Source: Acidimicrobiales bacterium (GTDB lineage: Bacteria > Actinomycetota > Acidimicrobiia > Acidimicrobiales > SZUA-35). From it: a stretch of 33,004 nt of DNA. A program made the position numbers and the translations under genes. The stretch's first letter is position 1. The number at the start of each line of letters is the position of its first letter. The DNA lies in the NCBI GenBank assembly GCA_024638815.1, contig JAHEJM010000041.1, forward strand, positions 1 through 33,004. The letters run 5' to 3'. Below the pieces are notes generated by a model that did no database searches, had not been told where the DNA came from, and saw only the letters and a list, made by a program, of their open reading frames with translations. This document shows, piece after piece, positions 22,147-30,530 of this stretch.

Positions 22147-22402
22147 GTGACGAGTTTTCTGGCAGTTGTTACAGCTTTCGACAAGACTGGAATCGGGCCG
22201 TGACCTGCAACGACCGGGGTTTTCGACCAAACGTCGCCCGGTGTCAGCTCTGTGGGGACGGGCTGCACAACCTCATCAACGAGTCGACTATGGGTCGCCG
22301 CGACCCTTGGTTGCACGGCGACCATGCTGGCGCGCCACGCCGGCCCGACGCACCAGGGCCGTCCCGGCCACCCCAACAGCCACGCCAGTCGCGTCAGGAG
22401 GC
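22147..22402. other. Gene-free stretch
   Basis: No convincing gene on either strand: several short open frames exist but lack ribosome sites, codon pattern and recognisable motifs. One forward frame has a CQLC and a later HGDH that vaguely recall a degenerate HNH region, too weak to call. Confidence 0.5.
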
Positions 22403-22403
22403 G

Positions 22404-22420
22404 GGGAGGCAACGCCTCCC
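22404..22420 (-). terminator. Probable original terminator of the lipoprotein gene
   Basis: GGGAGGC (22404-22410), AAC, GCCTCCC (22414-22420), a perfect 7-bp hairpin abutting the left end of the palindromic element. If the element is removed, this hairpin falls directly after the lipoprotein stop codon. Confidence 0.55.
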
Positions 22421-22422
22421 AT

Positions 22423-22586
22423 TAGTGTCCTGTCAGGTTGGTCCGTTGCCCAATTCGACGAGCGGATGGCGTCCGTCGCAAGGACGCAGTTCCGCTCGCT
22501 ACCTGGTTGTAGCGGAGGAACGAGGACGCCGCGAGGGGCGTCAGACGCCGACGAATTAGTGACATGATCAGCCTGACGGGACACTA
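22423..22586. mobile_element. MITE-like non-autonomous element with TA ends
   Basis: 164 bp bounded by TA on each side. Outer inverted repeats: TAGTGTCCTGTCAGG (22423-22437) and CCTGACGGGACACTA (22572-22586), 14 of 15 identical; similarity runs on for about 40 bp (both arms reach AATTCG). Inner inverted segments (GCGTCC/GGACGC; TCCGCTCGCTAC/GTAGCGGAGGA) make the whole unit a long imperfect hairpin. No reading frame. TA target duplication and terminal GTGTCC point to an IS630/Tc1-like or related transposase acting in trans; the family is inferred. The right end overlaps the stop codon of the lipoprotein gene. Confidence 0.7.
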
Positions 22587-24386
22587 GGGCCCGAAGGCGT
22601 CGCCGGCCACACCCACGATCTCGCCCTGGTCGACGAAGAGTTCGATCGACCACCAATCGATACAGGAGTCGATGGTGTCCTCTGCGGGCTGAATGGAGAT
22701 CCGCCGGTACCGGGCCAGCTCGGGGGGCGCCGGGAGCGGTACCGGCGAGGCGCAGCGGTCGTGGGGTCCGATGGCGAACCGGGCCGGGGCCGGGGCCTGG
22801 CTCAACAGGTTGAACGGCCCGGCCAGATCGGCGTAGAACGGTGCGTTGATCGACCAGGCGCTCCGGTCGGCCAGCTCGGTCGCCGTCTTTCGGGCATAGA
22901 CCTGGGAGCCGAGGGCCAGCAGCACCTCGTCGGCCACGAGCAGGTCGTCAAAGCTTCCCTCACCCCCGGCGGCGAAGTCGCCGAAGGCGAAGGCCACGGC
23001 GTCGTCGCCATCGTCGGGGTCGGTGGTGTCGGCGGCCCAGGCCGCGATACCGGCATCGGTCAGCTGGACCTCACCGACCGACGCCCCGGCAAGGGTGTCA
23101 TCGATGGCCTCCACGAACTCCGCCGCCTGGTCGGCGTCCCGCTCCGGCCCGTCGATCTCCAACCGGTCGGTCAACTCCCGATCGCCGTCGTCGGCCACGG
23201 TCCGGGCCGCCGCCCGCACCGCCTCGGCCGTCGTCTCGTCGGCCTGGCCCGAGATCAGCACCATGGACGGGCTCACCGTCACCGCCACCTGTCCCGGCAG
23301 GCGCTGGTTGGGAACGTCGAAATCGATGGACACGTAGGTCCCGACGTCGGCCATGGTCACCGCCACCCGACCGGGCCGCGACCCCCATCGGTGGGTATCG
23401 TCGGCTCCGTCCACCGGACCGTGGGGGCCCTGAAGGGCGCGAGCCAACTCGGTCCACAGCCAGTCCTGATCCAGGTCCTCGTCGTTCAGCCCCAAGGCGT
23501 AGGCGTCGCAGGTTCGCAGCATGGCCCCGGCCCGCTGATAGGCCTGGACGAACGGGGTGGGCGTGTCGGCCGGGGTGATGAACTCGGCGTACCCGGTGGG
23601 GCACAGATCGAGCAGCTGGATGTCGAGAGTTGGTTCCTCGGCATCGGGGCCGACCAGGGCGACCATACCGTAGGGGGCGATGACGCTGCGGGTGCAGTCC
23701 TCACCGGTGGGGCACTCGAGGTCATAGACGATGTGCTGCAGCGGCGGGTTGGCCGGCTCCTCCGGGGCTCGGGCCAGGAGCACAGTGCGCCCGTCGAAAT
23801 CGATGAGCGACACCCGGTAGGCGGCGATACCGCCGATGCCGGTGGTCCACTCCAGCTCACCGTCGGGAGTGAACACCTCGAGCTGGGCCGGCTGCAGGAC
23901 CTGGTCGACGACGCCGTTGCTGTCGAGGGTGACGTCGGCATCGACGAGACGTACGGTCACTCCGTTGGCTGCGGTGACCTCGGTCGGGGCGGTGATCTCG
24001 ACCCCGGCGTCGGTCACGGGCTCGGGTTGGGCCCGCCCGATCTCCCATCGGTAGACGCCGTCGGTGGTGGCGAACAACAGGTCACCGTCGTCGTTTCTTG
24101 TCACCACCGGCTCGGATCCGAGCGGGGGAAGCTCGGTCAGCTGCCGGCCCTGGTCGTCGACCAGGCCGCCATCTCGAAAGACCACCCAGGCCACATCGGT
24201 CAGGTCGGTCTCGACCAGTGCCGGGGCGACCGTGGTGTCGGTGGTCGACGTCGATGTCGTTGTGTCGGTGGTATCGGTCGACGGGGCGGACGTGGTCGAC
24301 GTCGGTTCAACCGACTCGTCGTCACCACCACAGGCCGACGCCGAAATGATCAGGGCCAGCGCCGACACCAGTAGCAGACGGCTCAT
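22584..24386 (-). CDS. Large lipoprotein, unknown function
   Basis: 600 residues; ATG 24386 chosen as it starts the signal peptide (an in-frame upstream start would put 58 odd residues before it). Lipobox ISASAC with Cys20 or so, lipid-anchored. Then a Thr/Ser-rich linker (about 23-50, TDTTDTTTSTSTTDTT), then beta-rich repeats and, at about 363-395, a BON-like alpha/beta segment (QVAVTVSPSMVLISGQADETT, AVRAAARTV). The C-terminal part contains Cys-containing stretches (ECPTGEDC, DRCASP, DSCIDWW). I do not recognise a family. The stop codon TAG is supplied within the terminal repeat of the MITE-like element; the empty-site reconstruction would give TAA at the same place. Confidence 0.8.
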   Translation of the reverse strand: MSRLLLVSALALIISASACGGDDESVEPTSTTSAPSTDTTDTTTSTSTTDTTVAPALVETDLTDVAWVVFRDGGLVDDQGRQLTELPPLGSEPVVTRNDDGDLLFATTDGVYRWEIGRAQPEPVTDAGVEITAPTEVTAANGVTVRLVDADVTLDSNGVVDQVLQPAQLEVFTPDGELEWTTGIGGIAAYRVSLIDFDGRTVLLARAPEEPANPPLQHIVYDLECPTGEDCTRSVIAPYGMVALVGPDAEEPTLDIQLLDLCPTGYAEFITPADTPTPFVQAYQRAGAMLRTCDAYALGLNDEDLDQDWLWTELARALQGPHGPVDGADDTHRWGSRPGRVAVTMADVGTYVSIDFDVPNQRLPGQVAVTVSPSMVLISGQADETTAEAVRAAARTVADDGDRELTDRLEIDGPERDADQAAEFVEAIDDTLAGASVGEVQLTDAGIAAWAADTTDPDDGDDAVAFAFGDFAAGGEGSFDDLLVADEVLLALGSQVYARKTATELADRSAWSINAPFYADLAGPFNLLSQAPAPARFAIGPHDRCASPVPLPAPPELARYRRISIQPAEDTIDSCIDWWSIELFVDQGEIVGVAGDAFGP

Positions 24387-24619
24387 CGTCGGTCGGATCC
24401 ACCGCTGATGGCGGCATCGATCGTGTAGCAGAAATCGGATGATGGAGGCAACAGTAGCCCGACGCTCGGGGTTCGAGTCGGCGTCCGGAGTCGACGGTCG
24501 TCGATGGTCGGCTCGGCCACCGTCGGATTGTGCCTGCGAGCAATACGGGGAGCCCGCCATCCCGCCTATGGTAGGAACTACCCGTCCTTTTGAGTGCCAA
24601 GCGACATGTTGGAGCGAGC

Positions 24620-26191
24620 ATGAGTGAAGTTGTCATCCGCAGGAGTGAGTTCGATGCAGTCATCTTTGATCTTGATGGGGTGATTACCAAAACCGCCGCA
24701 GTGCATGAGGTGGCGTGGGCCCAGCTGTTCAACGGCTACCTGCGCCGGCGGGCCGACGACGGAGGTGACCCGTTCCAGCCGTTCACCTCCGCCGACTACG
24801 GTCGCTTTGTCGACGGAAAGCCCCGCTATGACGGTGTGCAGAGTTTCCTGCAGTCGCGCGGTATCGATCTGCCGTGGGGTGATCCATCCGATCCCCCCGA
24901 CGCCGACACCGTCTGTGGGCTCGGCAACCGCAAGAACGTCGAGTTCCTCCGCATCGTGGAGGAGGAGGGCGTGGAGCCGTATCACACCTCGGTTCAGTTC
25001 ATCGCCGATCTGCATCGGGCCGGCATCAAGACCGCGCTGTTCTCGTCGAGCCGAAACGCCGGTCCTGTCTTGGAGGCGGCCGGCCTGGGAGACCTCTTCT
25101 CGGTGCGCATCGACGGGGAGGTGGCGGCCGAGATGGGATTGACCGGCAAGCCCGACCCCGCCTCTCTGCACGAGGCGACGAGTCGACTCGGGGCCACACC
25201 GGATCGAACTGCTGTGGTCGAGGATGCGATATCCGGTGTCGAGGCCGGCCGACGGGGCAACTACGCACTGATCATCGGGGTGAACCGGCTTGATCAGGCC
25301 GACGAGTTGGCCCAGTACGCCGATGTGGTCGTGTCCGATCTGGTCGAGGTGAGTGTGGAGGGGACGAACGCGGAGACCTCGATGGCCGATCTGCCGTCGG
25401 CACTGGTCGACAACGCCGGTCTGCCCGACGAACTGGGGCAATCACGGCTCGCCGTCTTCCTCGACTACGACGGAACGCTGACGCCGATTGTGGAGCATCC
25501 CGACATGGCGGTGCTGTCCCCGGAGGCTCGTTCAGTACTGGAACGCCTTGCCGCCGTCACAACCGTGGCCATCGTCAGCGGGCGTGATGTCGTGGACGTG
25601 ATGGACAAGGTCGGCGTGCCCGGCCTCTACTACGCGGGCAGTCACGGATTCGACATTCGTTCGCCGTCGGGAGAACCGGTGGGTGACGAGGAAATGGTGC
25701 GATTCGACGCCTTCCTCTCCAGCCTGGACCAGGCCGAGGCCGAGCTTCGCCAGGACCTGGCCGACGTGCCCGGCTCGAATGTGGAACGGAAGCGGTTTGC
25801 CATCGCCGTCCATTACCGGCAGGTACCGGGGGAGTACCACCAACGGGTTGCCGACGCCGTCGACCGAATCGCTCCCGGCTATCCGACGCTTCGGGTCGCC
25901 GGCGGCAAGATGATCTGGGAACTCCGCCCCGACATCGAATGGGACAAGGGCAAGGCGCTCGAATGGTTGCTGAAGGAAATGGATCTCGACCATCCGGGTG
26001 TGATTCCGCTCTACATAGGCGACGACGTCACCGACGAGGACGCCTACCGGGTGTTGGGTGATCGTGGGGTCGGCATCGTGGTGGGGAGGGAGGAGCGAAC
26101 CTCTGCTGCCGAGTACGCGCTCGAGGACACCGATGAGGTGCGGATCTTCCTCGACAGACTTCGGGTTCTGGTTGAAGGAGTGGCCGAATGA
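24620..26191 (+). CDS. otsB: HAD/beta-phosphoglucomutase-like and trehalose-6-phosphate phosphatase fusion
   Basis: 523 residues; ATG 24620 with GGAG at 24611-24614. N-terminal half (about 8-245): HAD subfamily I like beta-phosphoglucomutase, FDAVIFDLDGV with Asp17 and Asp19, cap helices, Ser/Thr motif SSSRN, GKPDP (Lys177) and VEDAISGVEAG. C-terminal half (about 275-520): trehalose-phosphatase, FLDYDGTLTPIVEHPD with Asp282 and Asp284, SGRDV, SHGFDI, KMIWELRPDIEWDKGKALEWL and IGDDVTDEDAY. The two-HAD fusion followed by GH65 is the domain order of mycobacterial OtsB1 (Rv2006), here split in two. OtsB dephosphorylates trehalose 6-phosphate; the first half may convert glucose 1-phosphate from the GH65 product. 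No OtsA is in view. Confidence 0.9.
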   Translation: MSEVVIRRSEFDAVIFDLDGVITKTAAVHEVAWAQLFNGYLRRRADDGGDPFQPFTSADYGRFVDGKPRYDGVQSFLQSRGIDLPWGDPSDPPDADTVCGLGNRKNVEFLRIVEEEGVEPYHTSVQFIADLHRAGIKTALFSSSRNAGPVLEAAGLGDLFSVRIDGEVAAEMGLTGKPDPASLHEATSRLGATPDRTAVVEDAISGVEAGRRGNYALIIGVNRLDQADELAQYADVVVSDLVEVSVEGTNAETSMADLPSALVDNAGLPDELGQSRLAVFLDYDGTLTPIVEHPDMAVLSPEARSVLERLAAVTTVAIVSGRDVVDVMDKVGVPGLYYAGSHGFDIRSPSGEPVGDEEMVRFDAFLSSLDQAEAELRQDLADVPGSNVERKRFAIAVHYRQVPGEYHQRVADAVDRIAPGYPTLRVAGGKMIWELRPDIEWDKGKALEWLLKEMDLDHPGVIPLYIGDDVTDEDAYRVLGDRGVGIVVGREERTSAAEYALEDTDEVRIFLDRLRVLVEGVAE

Positions 26192-28584
26192 GCGAATGGA
26201 CGCTGAGCTACGAGGGTTTCGATCCAGACGAAGAGGGGCTGCGGGAAGCCCTTTGCACCGTGGGCAACGGCTACTTCGCCAGCCGGGGCGCCGCTCCGGA
26301 GATGGATGCGAGCGACGTGCACTATCCCGGGACCTATGTCGCCGGCCTGTACAACCGGCTGGGTACCGAAATGGGCGGTCGAGTCATCGAGAACGAGGAT
26401 CTGGTCAACGTGCCGAACTGGTTGCCGCTCCGGTTCCGTCACGAGGGTGAGGAGTCGTGGTTCGCAACCGATCCGGCCGTCATGGAGGACTACCGCCAGG
26501 AACTCGATGTCCGTCGCGGCGTCCTGATCCGTTCGTTCGTGTGGCTCGGCCCGGACGGACAACGCACCAGGGTGACGCAGCGTCGTTTCGTTTCCATGCG
26601 TGAACCTCATCTTGCAGGGTTGGAGACCACGTTCTTGGCCGAGAATTGGTCGGGGACCTTGGAGGTCCAATCTGCGCTGGACGGCACCGTCGTCAACGCC
26701 GGGGTTCCTCGCTATCGGCAGTTGAACAGCCGGCATCTCGTTCCCGTCGAGACCGAACCCGTCGGTGATGAAGGGATCGCCCTGACGGTCGAGACGTCGC
26801 AGTCACGAGTGCAGGTATCGTTGGCGGCCCGCACTCGTGTGATCGACAACGGCTCGAACGCGGGTGCGGCACCGCAAACCGAGCAGGCGCCCGGCTGGAT
26901 CGCCCAGCAGTTGAACGTCGAGCTGGCGCAGGATCACCCGGTGTCGGTGGAGAAAATAGTGGTTCTGGTCACGTCCCGTGATCGTGCCATCAGCGCACCC
27001 GGAGTCCACGCCCGCAAGCTCCTCGGCTATGCCGAGTCGTTTCCCGAGGCGCTCGAAGCCCATGTCCTTGCCTGGGATCATCTATGGCGGCGTTTTCATC
27101 TCAGCACCGATTCAAGCGTCGAGACCCGGCGCATTCTCAATGTGCACATCTTCCATTCGCTTCAGACGGCCTCGAAACACTCCATCGACCTTGATGTCGG
27201 GGTGCCGGCCCGAGGCTGGCACGGCGAGGCGTATCGAGGCCACATTTTCTGGGATGAGGTATTCATCCTCCCGTTCCTCAACCTGCACCTGCCCGACCTG
27301 ACCCGGTCGTTGCTGCAGTACCGGTACCGGCGGCTGCCGTCGGCCCGGCGGGCGGCTACCGCAGCCGGCTTCGAGGGGGCGATGTATCCGTGGCAGAGCG
27401 GGAGCAGCGGTCGAGAGGAAACGCAGACCATGCATCTGAACCCCAACTCGGGGAACTGGCTGCCCGACAACTCCCACCTTCAACGGCACATCAACATTGC
27501 GGTCGCCTACAACGTGTGGCAGTACTTCCAGGCAACCGAAGACGTCGACTTTCTCGCCTTCTACGGTGCCGAGATGCTGGTCGAGATCTCCCGGTTCTGG
27601 TCGAGCATCGCCTCCTACAACAAGGCACTCGATCGATTCGAGATCCGCAACGTAATGGGACCCGACGAATACCACGACGCCTACCCGGACGCCGACGAGC
27701 CAGGCCTGCACAACAACGCCTACACCAACGTGATGGTGGCCTGGTTGTTGCAACGAACGTTGCAGGCCCTCGAACAGGTGCCGGAATTCCGGCGTCGTGA
27801 ACTGGTGGAAAAGCTCGGGCTGCGGCGCGAGGAGGAAGAACGATGGGAGGAGCTGTGCCGCAAGCTGGTGGTTCCGTTCCACGGTGATCGCATCATCAGC
27901 CAGTTCGAAGGCTACGAGAATCTCGAGGAGTTCGACTGGGCCGGTTACGCCGAGCGCTATGGCGACATCCACCGCCTCGATCGTATTCTCGAAGCGGAGG
28001 ACGACACTCCGAACAGATATCAGGCGTCCAAGCAGGCGGATGTGCTCATGCTGTTCTTCCTGCTGTCGAAGGACGAAGCCGCCGCGGTGCTCCAACAGCT
28101 CGGCTATGAGTGGGATGACGACTTCGTTGCCCGCAACGTTGCCTACTACATGGATCGCACCTCGCATGGTTCGACGCTGAGTCGTCTGGTCCACTCCTGG
28201 GTTTTGGCCCGGTCGGATCAGGACAAGTCGTGGGAGTTCTTCATGGATGCGCTCTACAGCGACGTGGCCGACATCCAAGGCGGTACCACGGCCGAGGGAA
28301 TCCACCTCGGAGCGATGGCGGGCACCGTCGATCTGGTGCAACGGTGTTTCGCCGGAGTGGAGACCGCCAACGGCGTACTCCGTTTCGATCCGGCCGTCCC
28401 CAAGGAGCTGGGTCGGCTGAGCTTCGACATGCAATACCGGGGGATATGGATCGGGTGCGAGGTGACCGAAGACTACGTCGTGCTCGACGTGTCATCCGGT
28501 CTTGCCTCGCCCATCACCGTTGCGGTGAGGGAGGAGGAGTTCGTGCTGGAGCCCGGTTCACGCCTCGAGGTGAGCCTGCGCTAG
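26188..28584 (+). CDS. GH65 glycoside phosphorylase (trehalose/maltose/kojibiose type)
   Basis: 798 residues; ATG 26188 overlaps the upstream stop as ATGA, with GAAGGAG just before. N-terminal beta-sandwich (about 1-270), linker helix, (alpha/alpha)6 barrel, C-terminal beta region: the GH65 layout. Catalytic acid Glu494 in VMGPDEYHD; Lys615 in SKQADVLML; phosphate-site loop with His660, HGSTLS, followed by RLVHSWVLARSD, which fits a phosphorylase rather than a hydrolase. Also seen WDEVFILPFL and YRYRRLPSARRAA. It likely splits an alpha-linked glucose disaccharide with phosphate to beta-glucose 1-phosphate; the exact disaccharide cannot be told from the sequence. Partner of the upstream HAD/TPP protein. 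Confidence 0.9.
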   Translation: MSEWTLSYEGFDPDEEGLREALCTVGNGYFASRGAAPEMDASDVHYPGTYVAGLYNRLGTEMGGRVIENEDLVNVPNWLPLRFRHEGEESWFATDPAVMEDYRQELDVRRGVLIRSFVWLGPDGQRTRVTQRRFVSMREPHLAGLETTFLAENWSGTLEVQSALDGTVVNAGVPRYRQLNSRHLVPVETEPVGDEGIALTVETSQSRVQVSLAARTRVIDNGSNAGAAPQTEQAPGWIAQQLNVELAQDHPVSVEKIVVLVTSRDRAISAPGVHARKLLGYAESFPEALEAHVLAWDHLWRRFHLSTDSSVETRRILNVHIFHSLQTASKHSIDLDVGVPARGWHGEAYRGHIFWDEVFILPFLNLHLPDLTRSLLQYRYRRLPSARRAATAAGFEGAMYPWQSGSSGREETQTMHLNPNSGNWLPDNSHLQRHINIAVAYNVWQYFQATEDVDFLAFYGAEMLVEISRFWSSIASYNKALDRFEIRNVMGPDEYHDAYPDADEPGLHNNAYTNVMVAWLLQRTLQALEQVPEFRRRELVEKLGLRREEEERWEELCRKLVVPFHGDRIISQFEGYENLEEFDWAGYAERYGDIHRLDRILEAEDDTPNRYQASKQADVLMLFFLLSKDEAAAVLQQLGYEWDDDFVARNVAYYMDRTSHGSTLSRLVHSWVLARSDQDKSWEFFMDALYSDVADIQGGTTAEGIHLGAMAGTVDLVQRCFAGVETANGVLRFDPAVPKELGRLSFDMQYRGIWIGCEVTEDYVVLDVSSGLASPITVAVREEEFVLEPGSRLEVSLR

Positions 28585-28624
28585 CGGTCGGTGGACCCGC
28601 TGGAAACCGATCCCCGCCCCAGGA

Positions 28625-28708
28625 GCACTTTGGTGGCCTGGCGACCCCGATTCTGGAGCTTTGGTGGGCCGGCGGCCTCGTCAGGGGGTCGCCGGCGGGC
28701 CAAAGTGC
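28625..28708. terminator. Large hairpin between convergent genes
   Basis: 24-nt arms 28625-28648 and 28685-28708 pair at 18 of 24 positions (outer GCACTTTGG with CCAAAGTGC, inner GGCGACCCC with GGGGTCGCC). Between GH65 (ends 28584) and the SDR (ends 28717); probably a bidirectional terminator. Confidence 0.55.
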
Positions 28709-28716
28709 GGGAGGGC

Positions 28717-29559
28717 TCAGGATCCCCAGATCAGAACCGGGTCGGATTGGCCGGTGGCCCGGGCCGCCGACGTGCCCCGATCGATGTTCAGGTTGACCCC
28801 GTTGATGTAGCTGGCCGACGTCTCGTCGGCCAGGAACAACATGGCCGGCGCCATCTCCTCCGGTCGGGCCATGCGGCCGGCCACTGCGGTGGCGTGGTCG
28901 ACGACGTCGGCCCCCATGCCGGCCCGGAAGTCATCGACCAGCGGAGTGTCCGTTACTCCGGGGCAGATGCTGTTCATGCGGATGCCGGCCGGCAGCAGCT
29001 GCACCGAGCGCCACAGGGTGTAGTACTGGACCGCCTCCTTCGACAGCACGTAGCCGTCGCCGTACACGTCGGGATTGTCGGCCAGCCAGGCCTCGCCCTG
29101 TTCGAAGCTGTGGGCCGCCATGAGCCGACGCATGATGTCGAGTCGACCGGGCCAGGCCCGGCCGGCGGTGGAGGCGATGTGGACGACGGCCGACCGGGGT
29201 GGCATGCGGGGAATCAACGACTCGGTCAGATGACGGAGTCCCAGCCAATTCACCCGCATCACATCGGCGCCGCTGAACCGTCCGCCATTGGGCACCCCGG
29301 CACAGTTCATGACCACATCGACGGTGGTCGGCAGCCGACCGATCGCGGCGTCAATACTGTCTCGACGCCCGAGATCGCACCGGTGGTGATTGGCCTTGTC
29401 GGCAGCCTCGGACACCGGCATCACATCGAGGGCGTGGACCTCGGCCCCGGCCTCCAGCAGGTGTCGGAGCACAGCCGCTCCCATGCCCGAGCCGGTGCCG
29501 GTGACCACCACCGTTCGGCCACTGAAGTCGAGCAACCGGGGTACGGCTTGGTCAACCAT
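28717..29559 (-). CDS. SDR-family oxidoreductase
   Basis: 280 residues; ATG 29559 starts the Rossmann fold after a short tail. Cofactor motif TGTGSGMG (20-27), Asp45 (ALDVMP) usual for NAD preference, NCAG (85-88), catalytic Ser130 (IASTAG), Tyr170 and Lys174 (GYVLSKEAV), and the PGVTDTPL stretch. Classical short-chain dehydrogenase of the 3-alpha-hydroxysteroid/carbonyl reductase branch by its SICPGVTDTPLVDDF segment; an insertion DIMRRLMAAHSFEQGEAWLADNPD between Ser and Tyr lengthens the substrate loop, as that branch has. Substrate unknown (alcohol, ketone or steroid-like). Divergent from the ferritin-like gene 45 bp away, so they may share regulation. Confidence 0.9.
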   Translation of the reverse strand: MVDQAVPRLLDFSGRTVVVTGTGSGMGAAVLRHLLEAGAEVHALDVMPVSEAADKANHHRCDLGRRDSIDAAIGRLPTTVDVVMNCAGVPNGGRFSGADVMRVNWLGLRHLTESLIPRMPPRSAVVHIASTAGRAWPGRLDIMRRLMAAHSFEQGEAWLADNPDVYGDGYVLSKEAVQYYTLWRSVQLLPAGIRMNSICPGVTDTPLVDDFRAGMGADVVDHATAVAGRMARPEEMAPAMLFLADETSASYINGVNLNIDRGTSAARATGQSDPVLIWGS

Positions 29560-29604
29560 CGATGAGCCTGATTGACTTGAGAAGCACTGTGAACGAGGGT
29601 AACC

Positions 29605-30225
29605 ATGCAGACGTCTGACGGCGACGGGCCGGCCCCATGGATTCGACATCAGGGTCCGAACCGGTTCAGCCACGCCGAAACCGTGGCCAGGATCGGTCAC
29701 TACAAGTGGCTGGAAATGCGCCTGTTCGATCTGTTGGGCACGTGGGTGGCCATGATCGACGACAACGACGTCGCCTACGGCCTGGGGCATCACTGCGCCC
29801 ACCACTCCTTCCACGCCGAACTATGGCACCGGCGGCTGGTGGAACTGGGCCATCACCGACCCGACGACCTGACCGTGCCCGCCGCCCCCGAGATCGAAGC
29901 CGCGTTCGACGCCCTGCTGGGTGAGATCACGATGCTGGAGCGGCTTGTCGGGTTGTACCGGGTGGTGCTGCCCGGGCTCATCGCCGCCTACAGCTTCCAC
30001 CTCGACAACATCAACGAGGTGAGCGATGCCCCGTCCATGAGAGTGTTGGACATCTGCCTTCGGGACGATCTGGATCAATGGCGTCAGGGGGAGCTGATGA
30101 TCCAGGCCCTGCTCAAGTCCGACGACGTCAACAAGGTCATGAGCACCCAGGCCGAGATCACGTCGCTGGTCGTGACCGCCGGCGGGATGGTGGGCCCCGG
30201 TTCACTCTCGGCTCGAGCCGATTGA
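29605..30225 (+). CDS. Helical protein, possibly ferritin-like
   Basis: 206 residues; ATG 29605 with GAGGG 6 nt upstream. Mostly helical, with a His-rich segment GHHCAHHSFHAELWHRRLVELGHH (about 53-76) and helices HYKWLEMRLFDLLGTW, EAAFDALLGEITMLERLVGLY and LDICLRDDLDQWRQGELMIQALL. Acidic and His residues spaced on four helices recall ferritin-like/diiron proteins, but no full set of ligands can be assigned. Function unknown. Its 3' end contains the first copy of a 26-bp repeat. Divergent from an SDR gene. Confidence 0.65.
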   Translation: MQTSDGDGPAPWIRHQGPNRFSHAETVARIGHYKWLEMRLFDLLGTWVAMIDDNDVAYGLGHHCAHHSFHAELWHRRLVELGHHRPDDLTVPAAPEIEAAFDALLGEITMLERLVGLYRVVLPGLIAAYSFHLDNINEVSDAPSMRVLDICLRDDLDQWRQGELMIQALLKSDDVNKVMSTQAEITSLVVTAGGMVGPGSLSARAD

Positions 30226-30287
30226 TGTTGGCACCGGCTCGAGCCGACCGATGATGGCGCCCGGCTCAAGGCGAGGGCTGATTGCGC
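30209..30287 (+). repeat. Three tandem imperfect 26-27-bp units
   Basis: Units at 30209-30234, 30235-30261 and 30262-30287. The first two begin CGGCTCGAGCCG, itself palindromic; the third has CGGCTCAAGGCG. The first unit encodes the end of the ferritin-like protein. May act as a 3' hairpin/terminator. Confidence 0.6.
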
Positions 30288-30403
30288 CGAAACCGTGAAC
30301 AACCCGCAGTGCTTCCTCATCTCATGGAACAACCCTCCGTCCAACAACGTTGTACACAGGTAGTCGGACGCCGCTGGAACCCCACATTGGGTACCAACCT
30401 CTG

Positions 30404-30431
30404 TTTGATTCCCGGGGATGATCTCTACGAT
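30404..30431 (+). promoter_or_regulatory. Candidate promoter of the sigma factor gene
   Basis: TTTGAT (30404-30409), 16 nt, TACGAT (30426-30431), about 100 bp before the TTG start. A separate palindrome ACAACGTTGT is at 30344-30353. The rest of 30288-30530 shows no gene with a usable start. Confidence 0.35.
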
Positions 30432-30530
30432 GAAACGGCGCAATCGGCGAATACACTTGATGAACACACGTTTGCTGGTAGCTCGATCGATTGATCGGTG
30501 TCCCGGTGGAGAGACGAGAGGTAGATTTCC

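Noticed and set aside
22200-22380. Possible HNH-like fragment (CQLC and later HGDH)
   Set aside because: Spacing and surrounding residues do not match an HNH nuclease and there is no supported gene start.
22761-24374. 537-residue open frame antisense to the large lipoprotein
   Set aside because: Gly/Val/His-rich shadow of the lipoprotein gene, which has a signal peptide and a proper start.
24570-24582. GGTAG-GAA-CTACC small inverted repeat upstream of the HAD/TPP gene
   Set aside because: Only 5-bp arms; expected by chance in a window this size.
27112-28434. 440-residue frame antisense to the GH65 gene
   Set aside because: No motif and no ribosome site; it covers the catalytic barrel coding region of GH65.
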